DNA from: Marinagarivorans sp.
Lineage (GTDB): Bacteria; Pseudomonadota; Gammaproteobacteria; Pseudomonadales; Cellvibrionaceae
NCBI GenBank assembly: GCA_028281865.1
Contig: JANQJB010000106.1
Coordinates: forward strand, 18,892-82,891
Length of the DNA stretch: 64,000 nt
Direction of reading: 5' to 3'
Under the pieces are notes generated by a model. It made no database searches, had not been told where the DNA came from, and saw only the letters and a list, made by a program, of their open reading frames with translations. The translations under genes were made by a program, and so were the position numbers. Shown piece by piece: positions 53,701 to 62,357 of this stretch. Position 1 is the stretch's first letter. Each line of letters starts with the position of its first letter.

Positions 53701-53857
53701 AATAAGCAAATTGCTTGGCAAGACGATACAGCATTGCCAATAATTCCTCCGTTGAACGAGAATCGACTGGAACATTTTCTGGACGCAGCATGGCCGGCAG
53801 CCTTTGCTGCTGATTCGTACCATCTCGCTCTAATGGGTGCCCGACTTTCCAAGCCAT
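50741..53857 (-). CDS. eCIS baseplate protein (Afp11/gp6-like)
   Basis: 1038 aa. It carries segments typical of large eCIS baseplate J-type proteins: ESFGGLAPEQDHDFYSRVSERLRHRQRSVN-TWDYERLVL and the end region LLPFGSFFVGKKTGRLHVIN. A helix-rich N terminus (FMSIMLAFLHLYRHLQQDIN) probably contacts the other baseplate protein. It would form the inner wedge ring. It starts 6 bp after the gp25 gene and ends 66 bp before the fibre gene. Confidence 0.83.
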   Translation of the reverse strand: MAWKVGHPLERDGTNQQQRLPAMLRPENVPVDSRSTEELLAMLYRLAKQFAYFNLDNEIDGSWRDFFPQEFTQGGELTLQNIRSYLFRASQSRDNGPFMSIMLAFLHLYRHLQQDINRLSGEHLKYYYEQILRFKRRAEKPDRAHVIFELSSSVKQHLLPTGSQLKAGKDQQGNALTYVTERDIVLNQTRVAALKSILIEPEGGIFAAEFANSADGLGAPLLSNPPAWPAFGSPSSMQGASLGFALASQLFELREGQRRIELSLHFQELPTEADLESIFARLIPFASGESAWLELQLSDAELSGNNLTLTILAEPEIAPIVAFNSEALDGGLDTVLPVIKLMLDTQRPAYARLKNLQLLRCDVEVSVSASSGQTGLQQLVVENDEGLLDAKRSFQAFGNSPSSGSRLTIGSREAFSKPLTQLSLQIRWSDLPTDANGFADFYNHSGYNSRLQDNSNFQVQLEVLRNGRWQTFGERAQLFSPASGRLSAYRSIDLGPLDLPLAPNLPEFEQLDVSLAQGFIRLNLNQDFGHRSYPRIFATQAAGSREFPNQPYTPTMQSLSLGYTARQNIVLERMGQSAQLFHILPFGSQLVNEGEGVALLPQLTQGSLYIGLEKFHAPQSLQLLFQALEGSADSVEAITREDIAWHYFSESGWKQLQGQEIFSDSTEGLQQPGIVALNIAKDASNNSRELPEQLHWLRLSVNKNPAGAAKLLAIHTQAATAVFSNQDNAAEHLLVPLAAEQITALKPNISAIKKVSQPYESFGGLAPEQDHDFYSRVSERLRHRQRSVNTWDYERLVLNEFPDIYKAKTIQHTGLDRDGRYNEFMPGHLSMVLIPQTRGSHSANALEPKSSVALLERVRRYLLPFGSFFVGKKTGRLHVINPRYEPIRLAFSVGFREGYDSGYYADILNQALKRQLSPWAFDDGAEITFGGKIYKSQLLAFVEQQEYVDYVTDFRMFHLDAGPGIGEMCIAIDFIIRSNEEGDEIEVASASTAASILVSANSHQINILSPGEYPCDDANTCSGIGCMYINIDFEVGLS

Positions 53858-53863
53858 AAAATC

Positions 53864-54307
53864 TTAGCGCTCTATGTCCGTGCCTTCCTGGCGGTAAAAA
53901 GGAAAGACAAAATTAAAGCGCGAATTATTACTGCGGATACTGTAGTCAACTTGAATCAGTACTCTACCCTGCACAGCATCGTCACTGTCGATACTCAAAC
54001 TATTAACAACGATTCGCGGTTCATAGCGGTAAATGGCTGTTTTTATCGCGTCTTTCATCAGGGAAATAAGAGACACGGTTAAAGGCTCGAATATCAGCCT
54101 GTCGAGATTACAGCCATAATCGGGAAGTAAAGGCCTCTCACCCGGGCGGGTTGAGAGCAAAATATGCAGGCTTTGTTCAATATCTTTAGAGCCCACGACC
54201 AACTGTATATCAAAGGGTAGTTTTCCACCGGCTTTTTCAAAGCTGGGAGGAAAGCCAAGTCCGCGACCAAGAAAATTTGCGCTGGCCAATTTATTGTTAT
54301 TCATCAT
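53864..54307 (-). CDS. Baseplate wedge protein, gp25-like
   Basis: 147 aa GPW/gp25 domain, equivalent of Afp9/Pvc9. Signature segments are LGFPPSFEKAGGKLPF, then VVGSKDIEQSLHILLSTRPGERPLLPDYGCNLDRLIFEPL, and the C-terminal IQVDYSIRSNNSRFNFVFPFY. In T4, gp25 triggers sheath polymerisation from the baseplate. A second Met follows the first. Spacing is 6 bp to the next and 19 bp to the previous gene. Confidence 0.9.
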   Translation of the reverse strand: MMNNNKLASANFLGRGLGFPPSFEKAGGKLPFDIQLVVGSKDIEQSLHILLSTRPGERPLLPDYGCNLDRLIFEPLTVSLISLMKDAIKTAIYRYEPRIVVNSLSIDSDDAVQGRVLIQVDYSIRSNNSRFNFVFPFYRQEGTDIER

Positions 54308-54326
54308 TTACCCTAACTGGAAAAAA

Positions 54327-54614
54327 TTAACCAATATTCACGAGGGCAAAGCCCTGCGTTATCGCACCCCCGTGCGCTGTCTGATCACCTAGGCGAGCAG
54401 CGGCCCGACCATTAATAAATACCGTGCTCGAACCTCGCGAAACCAAATCCATTGGGCCTTTACAGGCCAATGAATCGCCGACTCTTGCCGCAGGCATACT
54501 GCCAATATTGACGTCGGCAGACCCCATCAGCACCGGGCCACCCTCATGCGGAACGCTGCCCGATACCATGGGGCAGGTATGCATATCACCCATTCTCGCC
54601 GCTGGATTTCCCAT
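54327..54614 (-). CDS. PAAR-domain spike tip
   Basis: 95 aa, almost entirely a PAAR domain (PAARMGDMHTCPM, PAARVGDSLACKGP, RAAARLGDQTAHGG). Its His and Cys residues, H12, C14, C49 and H83 region, can bind the zinc at the cone tip. It would sharpen the VgrG-like spike, as Afp10/Pvc10 do. No effector extension is present. It lies between the spike and gp25 genes; in Afp/PVC the order is spike, gp25, PAAR, so this cluster has the two swapped. Confidence 0.92.
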   Translation of the reverse strand: MGNPAARMGDMHTCPMVSGSVPHEGGPVLMGSADVNIGSMPAARVGDSLACKGPMDLVSRGSSTVFINGRAAARLGDQTAHGGAITQGFALVNIG

Positions 54615-54644
54615 AATTCCCCCTAGCGCATTGGCATTATTCAG

Positions 54645-56360
54645 CTAATTAATATTGACCGGGTTACCCTGAATGGTATTAGTACTATTGCTCTTTAATT
54701 CCGCTTGGCTTTGCGCTTGTATACTGCAGTTGTTGCGAGCCCGCGCATTAATATTGGTTTTGGCCTTGAGCTCTAGGGCTTGTTCACTTTCGATGCTGAT
54801 GCCACTATCATCAAGCCGAAGGCTGTTGCCATTTTGGTCTGCCAAAACCAAGCCTTTTTCGGCATCGCTGATTAACAGACTGTTACCGCCTGGTGTTTGC
54901 AGACTGATGGATTTATCTTCGTCATTAAATATCAAGCGCAGACCCTCGCGAGAAACATAGCCCTTTTCCTCATTACCCTCGCTCGCCTCGATCGGAGCTT
55001 CCCTGGAACGGCTGTGCAACATGCCGAGCATGACAGCATCTCGCGGATCGTTATTGATAAAGCCGACAATCACTTCGTCATCCACTTCCGGCAAAAAAAC
55101 AGTACCGCGCTGTACGCCGGCATCTAAGGTCGCCACCCTCACCCAAAGGCCACTGTCCTCGTTATCGACGATTGGAAGTCGGACACGGATACGAAAATTA
55201 CCACCGGGGTCATCTTCAATTTGCGCAACAACTGCAATTTGCAGCCCGTTGACCGCGCCAAGCATGCCAGCTGCCGGCGGCGCAGCGCTGCTAAAGTCCT
55301 CTGCAAACCATTCGGGAGCTAGGCCAAATTCCACATCCGTTAACCAAACCCCCTGATAATATTCATGGCGAACACCTGCGACAAAAACGGAGCCATTAAA
55401 ACGCTCGCCAAACCCTCTCAACTCAATAAGCTGCGTTGGTTTTATGCCAGCCCTACCGTGGAAGCGCACGCGACCGCGCATACGAGCTAAACGGTCTTTC
55501 AGCATACGAGCATCGGCCCATGCTTGCAGCTCACCCTCGGCAACATTACCGCCGTGGCGATGAATTGTCGGGCTGTCCATATTTGCGGACTGTAGCTCCT
55601 GCGCGGATAAGTTTCCGTTTGCCTCAATATCCGGCTCACTTGCGCTAAGCTCGAGGACTTGCTGGTTGTCGTAATCCCACGAGCGCATGGCGACTTCTTC
55701 AAATTGCCCACGCATCTCCAAATCGCCGTCGAACTCCAACACATTGGATCCGTAACTCAGCTGCATGCTTGCTTCCTGCTCAAAATCGGGCGTGGCGATT
55801 TTAAATTCTCCGCCTTCGACCGTGGTAATCAAACTATTGAATTCCATACGCATCAGCAAAAAATCCCAGTCACTGACATCGTATTGCACCAACTCTTGGT
55901 GTTGATGATCAGTCTCATCAACATCGTACGAAAGCCCATATTCTTCAATCAACTGTGCCGCAATATCACTATCACTCAGCTCTTCAAAATAGCGAGACTG
56001 ACGCCGAAGCGTCATCCGATAGGCCGCATCGCGGCAATTTATCTCTATATTTGCGCTGCCTTCTCTCACTCGCAGTCGATGAGTGACAACGACACCCTTA
56101 TATATTTTTTCTTCTTGCGACCGATAGCCAATATGAATTTCAAGCTCATTACCCGGTACAAACCAAGATTCGTTACTCACGGGGAAATCCTGCTCTCCAG
56201 CGCTGCCATCACTTACTACTAATTTCGCGCAGGGAATTCTTGCCACTTCGTGGGACACGCTCATTCCAAGGAGCCTAAGACTTTGCGGCAGCGTTTCCCC
56301 ATTTATTTTGATCGAGTAAGTAACTACATCCCTGGCACCCGCTGTCGAACTCATATTCAT
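54645..56360 (-). CDS. VgrG-like central spike
   Basis: 571 aa, equivalent of Afp8/Pvc8. The N-terminal about 350 residues resemble gp27/phage late control D (the RDVVTYSIKINGETLPQSL start, then HIGYRSQEEKIYKGVVVTHRL). An OB-fold gp5 module follows (VVAQIEDDPGGNFRIRVRLP ... GTVFLPEVDDEVIVGFINND). The end is a gp5 beta-helix-like needle (SISLQTPGGNSLLISDAEKG ... NTIQGNPVNIN). It would form the trimeric spike under the tube, carrying the PAAR cap from the next gene. Confidence 0.92.
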   Translation of the reverse strand: MNMSSTAGARDVVTYSIKINGETLPQSLRLLGMSVSHEVARIPCAKLVVSDGSAGEQDFPVSNESWFVPGNELEIHIGYRSQEEKIYKGVVVTHRLRVREGSANIEINCRDAAYRMTLRRQSRYFEELSDSDIAAQLIEEYGLSYDVDETDHQHQELVQYDVSDWDFLLMRMEFNSLITTVEGGEFKIATPDFEQEASMQLSYGSNVLEFDGDLEMRGQFEEVAMRSWDYDNQQVLELSASEPDIEANGNLSAQELQSANMDSPTIHRHGGNVAEGELQAWADARMLKDRLARMRGRVRFHGRAGIKPTQLIELRGFGERFNGSVFVAGVRHEYYQGVWLTDVEFGLAPEWFAEDFSSAAPPAAGMLGAVNGLQIAVVAQIEDDPGGNFRIRVRLPIVDNEDSGLWVRVATLDAGVQRGTVFLPEVDDEVIVGFINNDPRDAVMLGMLHSRSREAPIEASEGNEEKGYVSREGLRLIFNDEDKSISLQTPGGNSLLISDAEKGLVLADQNGNSLRLDDSGISIESEQALELKAKTNINARARNNCSIQAQSQAELKSNSTNTIQGNPVNIN

Positions 56361-56375
56361 AATTTTTCGCGTACT

Positions 56376-57122
56376 TTATATGCGTTCGATAGGCGGAAAA
56401 TAAATTTCCTGCCCGGGTGTCAGATTGCGGAATGACGCAAGATTATTGGCTTTGGCAACGGCAATATAGTAGCGCTCATCCCCATACACTTTTTTTGCCA
56501 TTAACGGCAGAGAGTCGCCTTCTTGTACCTGCAACACATGAGTAATATCGGGAGACTCGCGGTTCGTTTCGCGCGACTCGTCTTCCTCAGGCGTGACCTC
56601 AAGAAAAGTCGCATTCACACTTGCACGAAGCGGGAAGCCCTCTGGGGAGAAAAGTTTGTGCACGATATTCATATCGCGCATGCGGCATTTAAATACCAGC
56701 GTTCCCCAATTTATCAGTAAATAATTCGGCACATGCGTATCGCCACGCACCTTGAAAACAGTATTTTCAAAATGTTCGATTTGCCCTATTACACTCGCTC
56801 GACTCGCGACTTCGCCGATCACATCCTGTACCGGCTGCGGAGCCTGTGACTGCAATTCAGAAACGCTTGAAGGAATGGCACCTGTACCGTCGAACAGAAA
56901 TTCGAAGCGCATGGTTCTCGGTAGGTTTTTTTCCCACTGCGGGTCATAACCGGAGGCGCCGGCTGCCTGCTCATCTTCGCGATAATAAACGGAGTAATTA
57001 ATTGAATAATTTTCCGGATTAACTTGCGCTAAAAACAATCCCTCACCAACCCTACTGCTATCGTTAAAGCCCGGGTCTTTGTAAGCGATGATTTTAAGTT
57101 TGGCCAGTTCCCCGAGAATCAT
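56376..57122 (-). CDS. LysM-containing baseplate/tube-adaptor protein
   Basis: 248 aa, equivalent of Afp7/Pvc7. N-terminal tube-adaptor fold (LKIIAYKDPGFNDSS, INYSVYYREDEQA, PRTMRFEFLFDGTGA) and a C-terminal LysM module (about 194-248: VLQVQEGDSLPLMAKKVYGDERYYIAVAKAN). In Afp/PVC this protein joins the spike to the tube and sheath. Its ATG overlaps the DUF5908 stop codon (ATGA), a sign of translational coupling. Confidence 0.92.
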   Translation of the reverse strand: MILGELAKLKIIAYKDPGFNDSSRVGEGLFLAQVNPENYSINYSVYYREDEQAAGASGYDPQWEKNLPRTMRFEFLFDGTGAIPSSVSELQSQAPQPVQDVIGEVASRASVIGQIEHFENTVFKVRGDTHVPNYLLINWGTLVFKCRMRDMNIVHKLFSPEGFPLRASVNATFLEVTPEEDESRETNRESPDITHVLQVQEGDSLPLMAKKVYGDERYYIAVAKANNLASFRNLTPGQEIYFPPIERI

Positions 57123-57292
57123 CGCTCATTTTTCTCTCTAATTTTTTGCAGCACTTCCTCAACGCAAGTTGCAACCAACGCTTGAGTATCTCGCGCGGAA
57201 GGTGCTTGTCGGGTCTGATCAGTCGAAGTTCTATTACTCTCCCTATCGCGCACCGTCGCTTTAAAATGAACTTCACGAATTCGTATCGGCAT
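57119..57292 (-). CDS. DUF5908 small eCIS protein (Afp6-like)
   Basis: 57 aa, easily missed. It starts MPIRIREVHFKATVRD, the standard DUF5908 N terminus (strand with I-x-I-R-E), followed by a Ser/Thr/Gln-rich linker and a helix VATCVEEVLQKIREKNER. It holds the Afp6/Pvc6 position between a tube protein (2 bp away) and the LysM protein (4-bp overlap). The function is unknown; it is conserved in eCIS loci. Confidence 0.85.
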   Translation of the reverse strand: MPIRIREVHFKATVRDRESNRTSTDQTRQAPSARDTQALVATCVEEVLQKIREKNER

Positions 57293-57294
57293 AG

Positions 57295-57762
57295 TTATAA
57301 CAACTTGAAGTAGTGGTAGCTAAATTCCATGGTTTCAATCACGATCTGATTTTCTTCTGCATTAAAGTCAGAAACCATCCACTTTTTTGGCCAGGCATGC
57401 ACGATGCTCCAAGACATCAGCGGTCGGCCGGCAGTGTTCAATAAAGTGATCATCAAATCCGTCGGTTTAACCAATAAATTTTGCATGGTTTGTTGGCACC
57501 AGCTTTGTAAATCCCTACTTTGTTGATTCGATATCGGCGCCTTCGGTACCAATAAACCGCGCTTCAACACGAGATCCGGGTACTGCGTCTTTACCGGCAA
57601 TACATGCTCAAATTGATTTTGCCCGCCCTCTCGGTACGTCTCGGTAATCAGTTCCGAACTCAAACCGGCAACGGACTGAAAACGAAAATCTTCAGCAAGC
57701 GTATTAATGCGTTCAAAACTCACATTAAAATAAAAGCCGAGCGGAGGGTAATAGGTCGTCAT
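57295..57762 (-). CDS. eCIS inner tube protein 2 (Afp5-like)
   Basis: 155 aa, phage T4 gp19-like tube fold. Typical segments are FNVSFERINTLAEDFRFQSVAGLSSEL, VLPVKTQYPDLVLKRGLL and TMEFSYHYFK. It would lie at the tube-spike junction. It is more divergent than the first tube protein, as in Afp/PVC. Spacing is 9 bp from the upstream and 2 bp from the downstream gene. Confidence 0.9.
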   Translation of the reverse strand: MTTYYPPLGFYFNVSFERINTLAEDFRFQSVAGLSSELITETYREGGQNQFEHVLPVKTQYPDLVLKRGLLVPKAPISNQQSRDLQSWCQQTMQNLLVKPTDLMITLLNTAGRPLMSWSIVHAWPKKWMVSDFNAEENQIVIETMEFSYHYFKLL

Positions 57763-57771
57763 TTTGAAGCG

Positions 57772-58227
57772 TCAAACCGCAGCGGCAACACTGATCCCCT
57801 CGTGCTTTAATACCAAGGTCTCGATGGCAATTTCATTGGATTCCGCATTGAGATCAGTAGAGGTGACTTTAGCCGGCATTGCTTTAACGATGGTCCAGGT
57901 CATCACTGCACTTTGCGAAGGGTTTAGCAGCGTAATGGTCACGGTTCTGCGCTCGGGCATGCCGTTGACTTCTTCATTAGTCCTGCCGTGCCACCAATCG
58001 AAAAAATCGTTATTGCCGGCGAAGGTACCTCGCTTGAGCGTCAGCTCACCGAAGCTTTTCATTCCTGGAATGCACTGCTTAACAAAGCCCGGGTCCATGC
58101 CTCCGCGATATTCAACCATTTCTCTGGTAAGTTCCAGTCCGGTGACTTCCTGAAAGCTCATATCACCGCTACCCCAGTTCACGAGGAAATGGAATTTTGT
58201 TAATGGGTAATCATTTACTGTAGCCAT
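57772..58227 (-). CDS. eCIS main inner tube protein (Afp1-like)
   Basis: 151 aa, equivalent of Afp1/Pvc1, probably the main tube. Signatures are YPLTKFHFLVNWG, MSFQEVTGLELTREMVEYRGG, IPGMKSFGELTLKRGTFAGNNDFFDWW and NEIAIETLVLKHEGI. The lumen would carry the cargo. Lies 26 bp after the second sheath gene. Confidence 0.93.
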   Translation of the reverse strand: MATVNDYPLTKFHFLVNWGSGDMSFQEVTGLELTREMVEYRGGMDPGFVKQCIPGMKSFGELTLKRGTFAGNNDFFDWWHGRTNEEVNGMPERRTVTITLLNPSQSAVMTWTIVKAMPAKVTSTDLNAESNEIAIETLVLKHEGISVAAAV

Positions 58228-58253
58228 AAGTCTTATCCATTGCAGTTAAAGAA

Positions 58254-59684
58254 CTAAGCGTCTTGAATTTTGTGAGTAAATCTTAAAATGATAAATTCAG
58301 CGGGTCTTACCGCCGCCAAACCAACTTCAACGATCAAACGCCCATTTAACACGTCGTTTGCAGTCATGGTTGAACCGAGACCCAAGTTGACAAAAAAAGC
58401 CTGCTCCGCCGTTGCTCCAAACAAAGCGCCGGCACGCCACTGATCGGTGAGAAAGTTTTCAATTAAGCCTCGAATGCGCAGCCAGGAGCTCTCATTGTTT
58501 CCCTCGAATACAAAAGGTTCGACGGCTTTTTTCAATGACTCTTCAACAAATAAAAAGAATCGACGAACCGAAACATAGCGCCATTCGTTGCTATTGCCAT
58601 CCAAGGTGCGTGCGCCCCAAACCAGCACTCCCCGGCCGGCAAACGCTCGAATAGCGTTAATCGATTTGCCCGTCGAGTGGACGTTAAAATCCTGCTGTTC
58701 TTCGTCGGTGATTTTGATAGTGGGAGCCACTACGGAATTTAAGCTGATATTGGCGGGGGCATTAAACACACCGCGAGCTCTATCGGTTTGCGCATATATT
58801 CCCGCCATGGCACCACTGGGCTCTAGTTCCACGTGTAGCTGCGGAATTAATCGTTCAAGTGAGGCAACAAAAGCGGTGTTGTCACGCAATGCGGCGACTT
58901 CGCTATCGCTAAGCGTGACGCCAGCGCTGACAAAAGTCATCGTATCTGTGCCCAAGCCATCGGCATCGTATTGATAACTCAGAGACGTTGATAGACGAGG
59001 ATAATAGGCCGCGCCGTAGCTTAGATGATTGCTTCCAATACCCGAAAAACTCGTTGTTCCACGAAAGGCATCCACAGCGGACACACTGGCGCCACTCTCC
59101 GACACCGACACAGGATCCTTTACATCAATGAGTGTAAATCGGTCTTTTAGCTCGCCACATTGTTTCAAGGCATCTTGATAGAGACTGTAATAATCGCTAT
59201 CGCCCAAGCCAGGCGCATCTGGAAAAACCAGCAGCGTAATCTCGTCAATCTTACGCGCGACGGCCAAACCGCCGATGCTACCCGAGGCAACATCAATCGT
59301 TTCGTCCAGCTCGTTACGCACAACCAACGGAGCGCTGCTTTTGTAGGCTCCCACCGAAATCACGTAGCAGGGACCGCCACCGTTAAGGAAGTACATCAGC
59401 AGCTGATAGTACATATGGTAGGGCGAGGCGTTTGCAGTATCGACGGTCACGCCCACGGCTAAACTGTCTTCCACGGACACAATCAGCGCTTGATTTTCCG
59501 CTTTACCGTAGCTTTGTTCATACTCTAATAAAGAACTGATCTTGACCGCTTGGTAATCCAATTCACGTGCTACACCAGCTGTCTCGGTATAACCGATAAA
59601 TACCGGCACTGCGGTAGAGATAGGCACAACCGAAGCAGGCAACGTATTGATTTCACGAACATATACACCAGGTGTTTTTTCCAT
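58254..59684 (-). CDS. Contractile sheath protein 2
   Basis: 476 aa tail sheath. Conserved N terminus TPGVYVREINTLPASVVPISTAVPVFIGYTET and C terminus GLAAVRPAEFIILRFTHKIQ, which form the strand exchange with neighbours. Middle insertion domain includes SFSGIGSNHLSYGAAYYPRL. Differs from the first sheath mostly in the insertion region. In Afp/PVC, several sheath paralogs stack in the same particle. Confidence 0.95.
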   Translation of the reverse strand: MEKTPGVYVREINTLPASVVPISTAVPVFIGYTETAGVARELDYQAVKISSLLEYEQSYGKAENQALIVSVEDSLAVGVTVDTANASPYHMYYQLLMYFLNGGGPCYVISVGAYKSSAPLVVRNELDETIDVASGSIGGLAVARKIDEITLLVFPDAPGLGDSDYYSLYQDALKQCGELKDRFTLIDVKDPVSVSESGASVSAVDAFRGTTSFSGIGSNHLSYGAAYYPRLSTSLSYQYDADGLGTDTMTFVSAGVTLSDSEVAALRDNTAFVASLERLIPQLHVELEPSGAMAGIYAQTDRARGVFNAPANISLNSVVAPTIKITDEEQQDFNVHSTGKSINAIRAFAGRGVLVWGARTLDGNSNEWRYVSVRRFFLFVEESLKKAVEPFVFEGNNESSWLRIRGLIENFLTDQWRAGALFGATAEQAFFVNLGLGSTMTANDVLNGRLIVEVGLAAVRPAEFIILRFTHKIQDA

Positions 59685-59694
59685 AAGATTGACC

Positions 59695-61176
59695 TTAAGC
59701 CTCTGGTAGCTTGTGTGTGAATTTTAAAATGATAAATTCGGCTGGCCGAACGGCGGCTAAGCCAATATGCAGTATGAGCCTGCCCTCTAACACGTCTTGA
59801 GCCGACATCGTTTCTCCCAATCCGACTTTGACAAAAAATGCCTGCTCAGCTGTGGCACCTGTTAGCGCACCGGCCCTCCACTGGGACTCGAGAAAGTTTT
59901 CAATAATGCCCTTGAGGCGAAGCCAAGTGGACTCACTGTTAGACTCAAATACAAAAAACTCCAAAGCCTTTTTAATCGATTCTTCAACAAACAGAAAAAA
60001 GCGCCGGACAGAAATATAGCGCCATTCAGGGCTATTTCCTTGCAGCGTTCGGCCGCCCCAAACAATCGTACCCTTGCCGCTAAAATTGCGAATCGCATTG
60101 ACGGATTTTCCGCTGGAATCAACGTTCATATTTTCCAGCTGGCTATCGTCGAGATTAATAAGTGGACGAATGACGCTATTCAAGCCTTCGTTGGCAGGGG
60201 ATTTGAAGACCCCTCGTTCATTGTCGACACGGACATACATGCCCGCAATCGCTGCGCCCGGAGGCAATTTCATTTTGTAGCCGTCGATAGCCGCTTTAAT
60301 TTCGGCGTAAACCGAATTGGCAAAGTGGTAGACAGATCGATCCTCGTAATAAGTTCTCTTTTGATCCTCGGGCAAGGGAGAGCCGGAACCATCCAACACA
60401 TCGGGTAGCGAATCTAAATCTTCTATCGCGTATCTTAGACGGATGTCTGTATCCGCTCTGCCACTGACGCTAATTGTTACGGAATATTCATCATAGGTAT
60501 GGCCCAAACTTGTTAACAGCCAGGGATAGTAAGCTGCGCCCCACGACAAATTATTGCTGCCGATATTGTCCCTAAACTCCTGTATCACTCCCGAAAGCAA
60601 ACCGATATCTTGGTCCCCGCGATGAAGGTCGATAATGGTGAAACGGTCTTGCAAGCGAGCGCTTTTAACAAGTGCTTGCTGGTAAATACTGTAATAGCTC
60701 GTTACTCCCTCGCTCGGCACGACACTAATGGCATCGGGAATCACGATCAATGTGGGTTCATCCTCCCTGTCTAATGCGTCGAGACCTTGCAGTAGCGTTG
60801 CGATGTCGGGCGTTGAGGTATAGTCACCAACAGAGACGACATAACAAACCCCTCCGCCGTTTGCATAAAACATCTGCAAGCAGTGGTAAAGGTAATAGGA
60901 AGGCGTTTCCGGATTAATGGGCATACTGCTAACAGAATATTCACCGCTAGCCGTATCCTCGAGAATTTCCGCACTGAAACTCTCTGAAAATGCGCCACCA
61001 AAGAGTTGTTGAAACTCTCTAAAGGAATTGACACGCTTTGCTTCAATGCCTGTTGCAGAAGGGCGATTTTGTGTATAGCCAATAAATGCAGGTATCGCTG
61101 TTGCAAGCGGAGCCACGGAGGTTGCAAGAGTCGGGACTTCTTCGACGTAGACTCCAGGAGTTTTATACGCGGGCAT
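59695..61176 (-). CDS. Contractile sheath protein 1
   Basis: 493 aa tail sheath with the same ends (TPGVYVEEVPTLATSVAPLATAIPAFIGYTQN; GLAAVRPAEFIILKFTHKLPEA) and core (RNFSGKGTIVWGGRTLQGNS). Slightly longer insertion domain than the second sheath. Lies 4 bp after the 378-aa unknown gene. The operon has two sheaths where Afp and PVC have three. Confidence 0.95.
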   Translation of the reverse strand: MPAYKTPGVYVEEVPTLATSVAPLATAIPAFIGYTQNRPSATGIEAKRVNSFREFQQLFGGAFSESFSAEILEDTASGEYSVSSMPINPETPSYYLYHCLQMFYANGGGVCYVVSVGDYTSTPDIATLLQGLDALDREDEPTLIVIPDAISVVPSEGVTSYYSIYQQALVKSARLQDRFTIIDLHRGDQDIGLLSGVIQEFRDNIGSNNLSWGAAYYPWLLTSLGHTYDEYSVTISVSGRADTDIRLRYAIEDLDSLPDVLDGSGSPLPEDQKRTYYEDRSVYHFANSVYAEIKAAIDGYKMKLPPGAAIAGMYVRVDNERGVFKSPANEGLNSVIRPLINLDDSQLENMNVDSSGKSVNAIRNFSGKGTIVWGGRTLQGNSPEWRYISVRRFFLFVEESIKKALEFFVFESNSESTWLRLKGIIENFLESQWRAGALTGATAEQAFFVKVGLGETMSAQDVLEGRLILHIGLAAVRPAEFIILKFTHKLPEA

Positions 61177-61180
61177 AATT

Positions 61181-62317
61181 CTACATCCTACTTAAGTCAA
61201 AATTGCCGAGATAAACATCGGAAAAATATGCCCCACCCTCCGGATACAGTGTCTCCACTCCAGGATTAGGCAGTAATATTTCCTCGCTTACGTCAGTATC
61301 GTGCTGAAAACGAATGGGTCTGAAGCCAGAAACTAGCGGCTGCAATTCACGCGTCCACAGCTGTCGTTGCTCTGAGTCAGAAAAACTCACGTCTGCCAAA
61401 GGGTCCGGCGATACCGACTGAGATTGATTAAAAATATAACGCCACCGAGTCATGCGATTTTGCCACCACAAGGTGAATTCGGGCTGTAGTAAGCTACGAT
61501 TGTCAGTAATATCCAGCAGCGCATAATCGGACAGATCGATACTGGGAAGATGGAACAGCTCAATAACGGCAAAACTTTTATTCGGAATGTCACCATCATC
61601 CAAATAAAAGTCTTCTGCTAAAGATGAGAGTTCGTTCCCGGCAGAATCAAAAGCTCGCAGGGTATAACGACCAGCCGGCAAGCCTCTCCAATTTAATTCA
61701 CACGATTCAAGCGTGCTGACGTTACTACAGATTATTTCTGCACTATTAAACTGATTTGTCAGCGTAAAAAGAATCTCGTTTAGCCCCAAACCGGACACAT
61801 CTATAGAAAAAAACTGCGGCCTTAATTTCAAGCGATCGCTATCAGACGCGTAGGTTCCGGCGGAATTTAAATACCGAGTAGTGCCTGCCATGTTACCAGC
61901 TTGGTTAGAGAAGTAATATATGTGGTCGCGAAATCCGCTGAGAGAAAAATTGGTAAAATTCAAAAACGCAGGATTTTCTAGTTTCAGAAAAAAGCTTAGC
62001 TTCAAATTATCGTAGACCGGAATAAACGAGGCCAAGCGAGCAGACGCGCTATCTTCTACCTGGCACCACAATGCCATACCGCTGTTAGTTGCACGGAATT
62101 TAAGCTTAAAGCCCGCCATTAGTTGTTGGGTTAAGCGATTAGGAGTGATACCGACATCTTTTGCAATGTTGTAGCTATCTAATGCATGCAGATTGCTAGC
62201 AATTGTGTTTTGCTCTGAAGCCGAAAGACTGTTACCTGCAAGCTCCTCCGGGTGCAGATAAAAACCATGCAAAATGTTAATTTTGCACAGCTCGCGCCAC
62301 GTAATATTGAAGCTCAT
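61181..62317 (-). CDS. eCIS-operon protein of unknown function
   Basis: Not recognised. 378 aa, no signal peptide. The N-terminal ITWRELCKINILHGFYLH leads to mixed alpha/beta. A likely Ig-like segment lies at about 205-240 (CELNWRGLPAGRYTLRAFDSAGNELS), followed by WWQNRMTRWRYIF and an acidic C terminus. It sits between the DUF4255 cap gene and the first sheath (4 bp), so it should be a particle component or assembly factor. The sequence gives no sign of an enzyme active site. Confidence 0.7.
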   Translation of the reverse strand: MSFNITWRELCKINILHGFYLHPEELAGNSLSASEQNTIASNLHALDSYNIAKDVGITPNRLTQQLMAGFKLKFRATNSGMALWCQVEDSASARLASFIPVYDNLKLSFFLKLENPAFLNFTNFSLSGFRDHIYYFSNQAGNMAGTTRYLNSAGTYASDSDRLKLRPQFFSIDVSGLGLNEILFTLTNQFNSAEIICSNVSTLESCELNWRGLPAGRYTLRAFDSAGNELSSLAEDFYLDDGDIPNKSFAVIELFHLPSIDLSDYALLDITDNRSLLQPEFTLWWQNRMTRWRYIFNQSQSVSPDPLADVSFSDSEQRQLWTRELQPLVSGFRPIRFQHDTDVSEEILLPNPGVETLYPEGGAYFSDVYLGNFDLSRM

Positions 62318-62357
62318 CGTCTTCTCATAAGCGTTTAGTAAATTGTCACACTATTTT

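Noticed and set aside
57094..57276. A 60-codon minus-strand frame between tube and LysM genes
   Set aside because: It is in the wrong register; the DUF5908 gene at 57119-57292 explains this DNA and fits the eCIS order.
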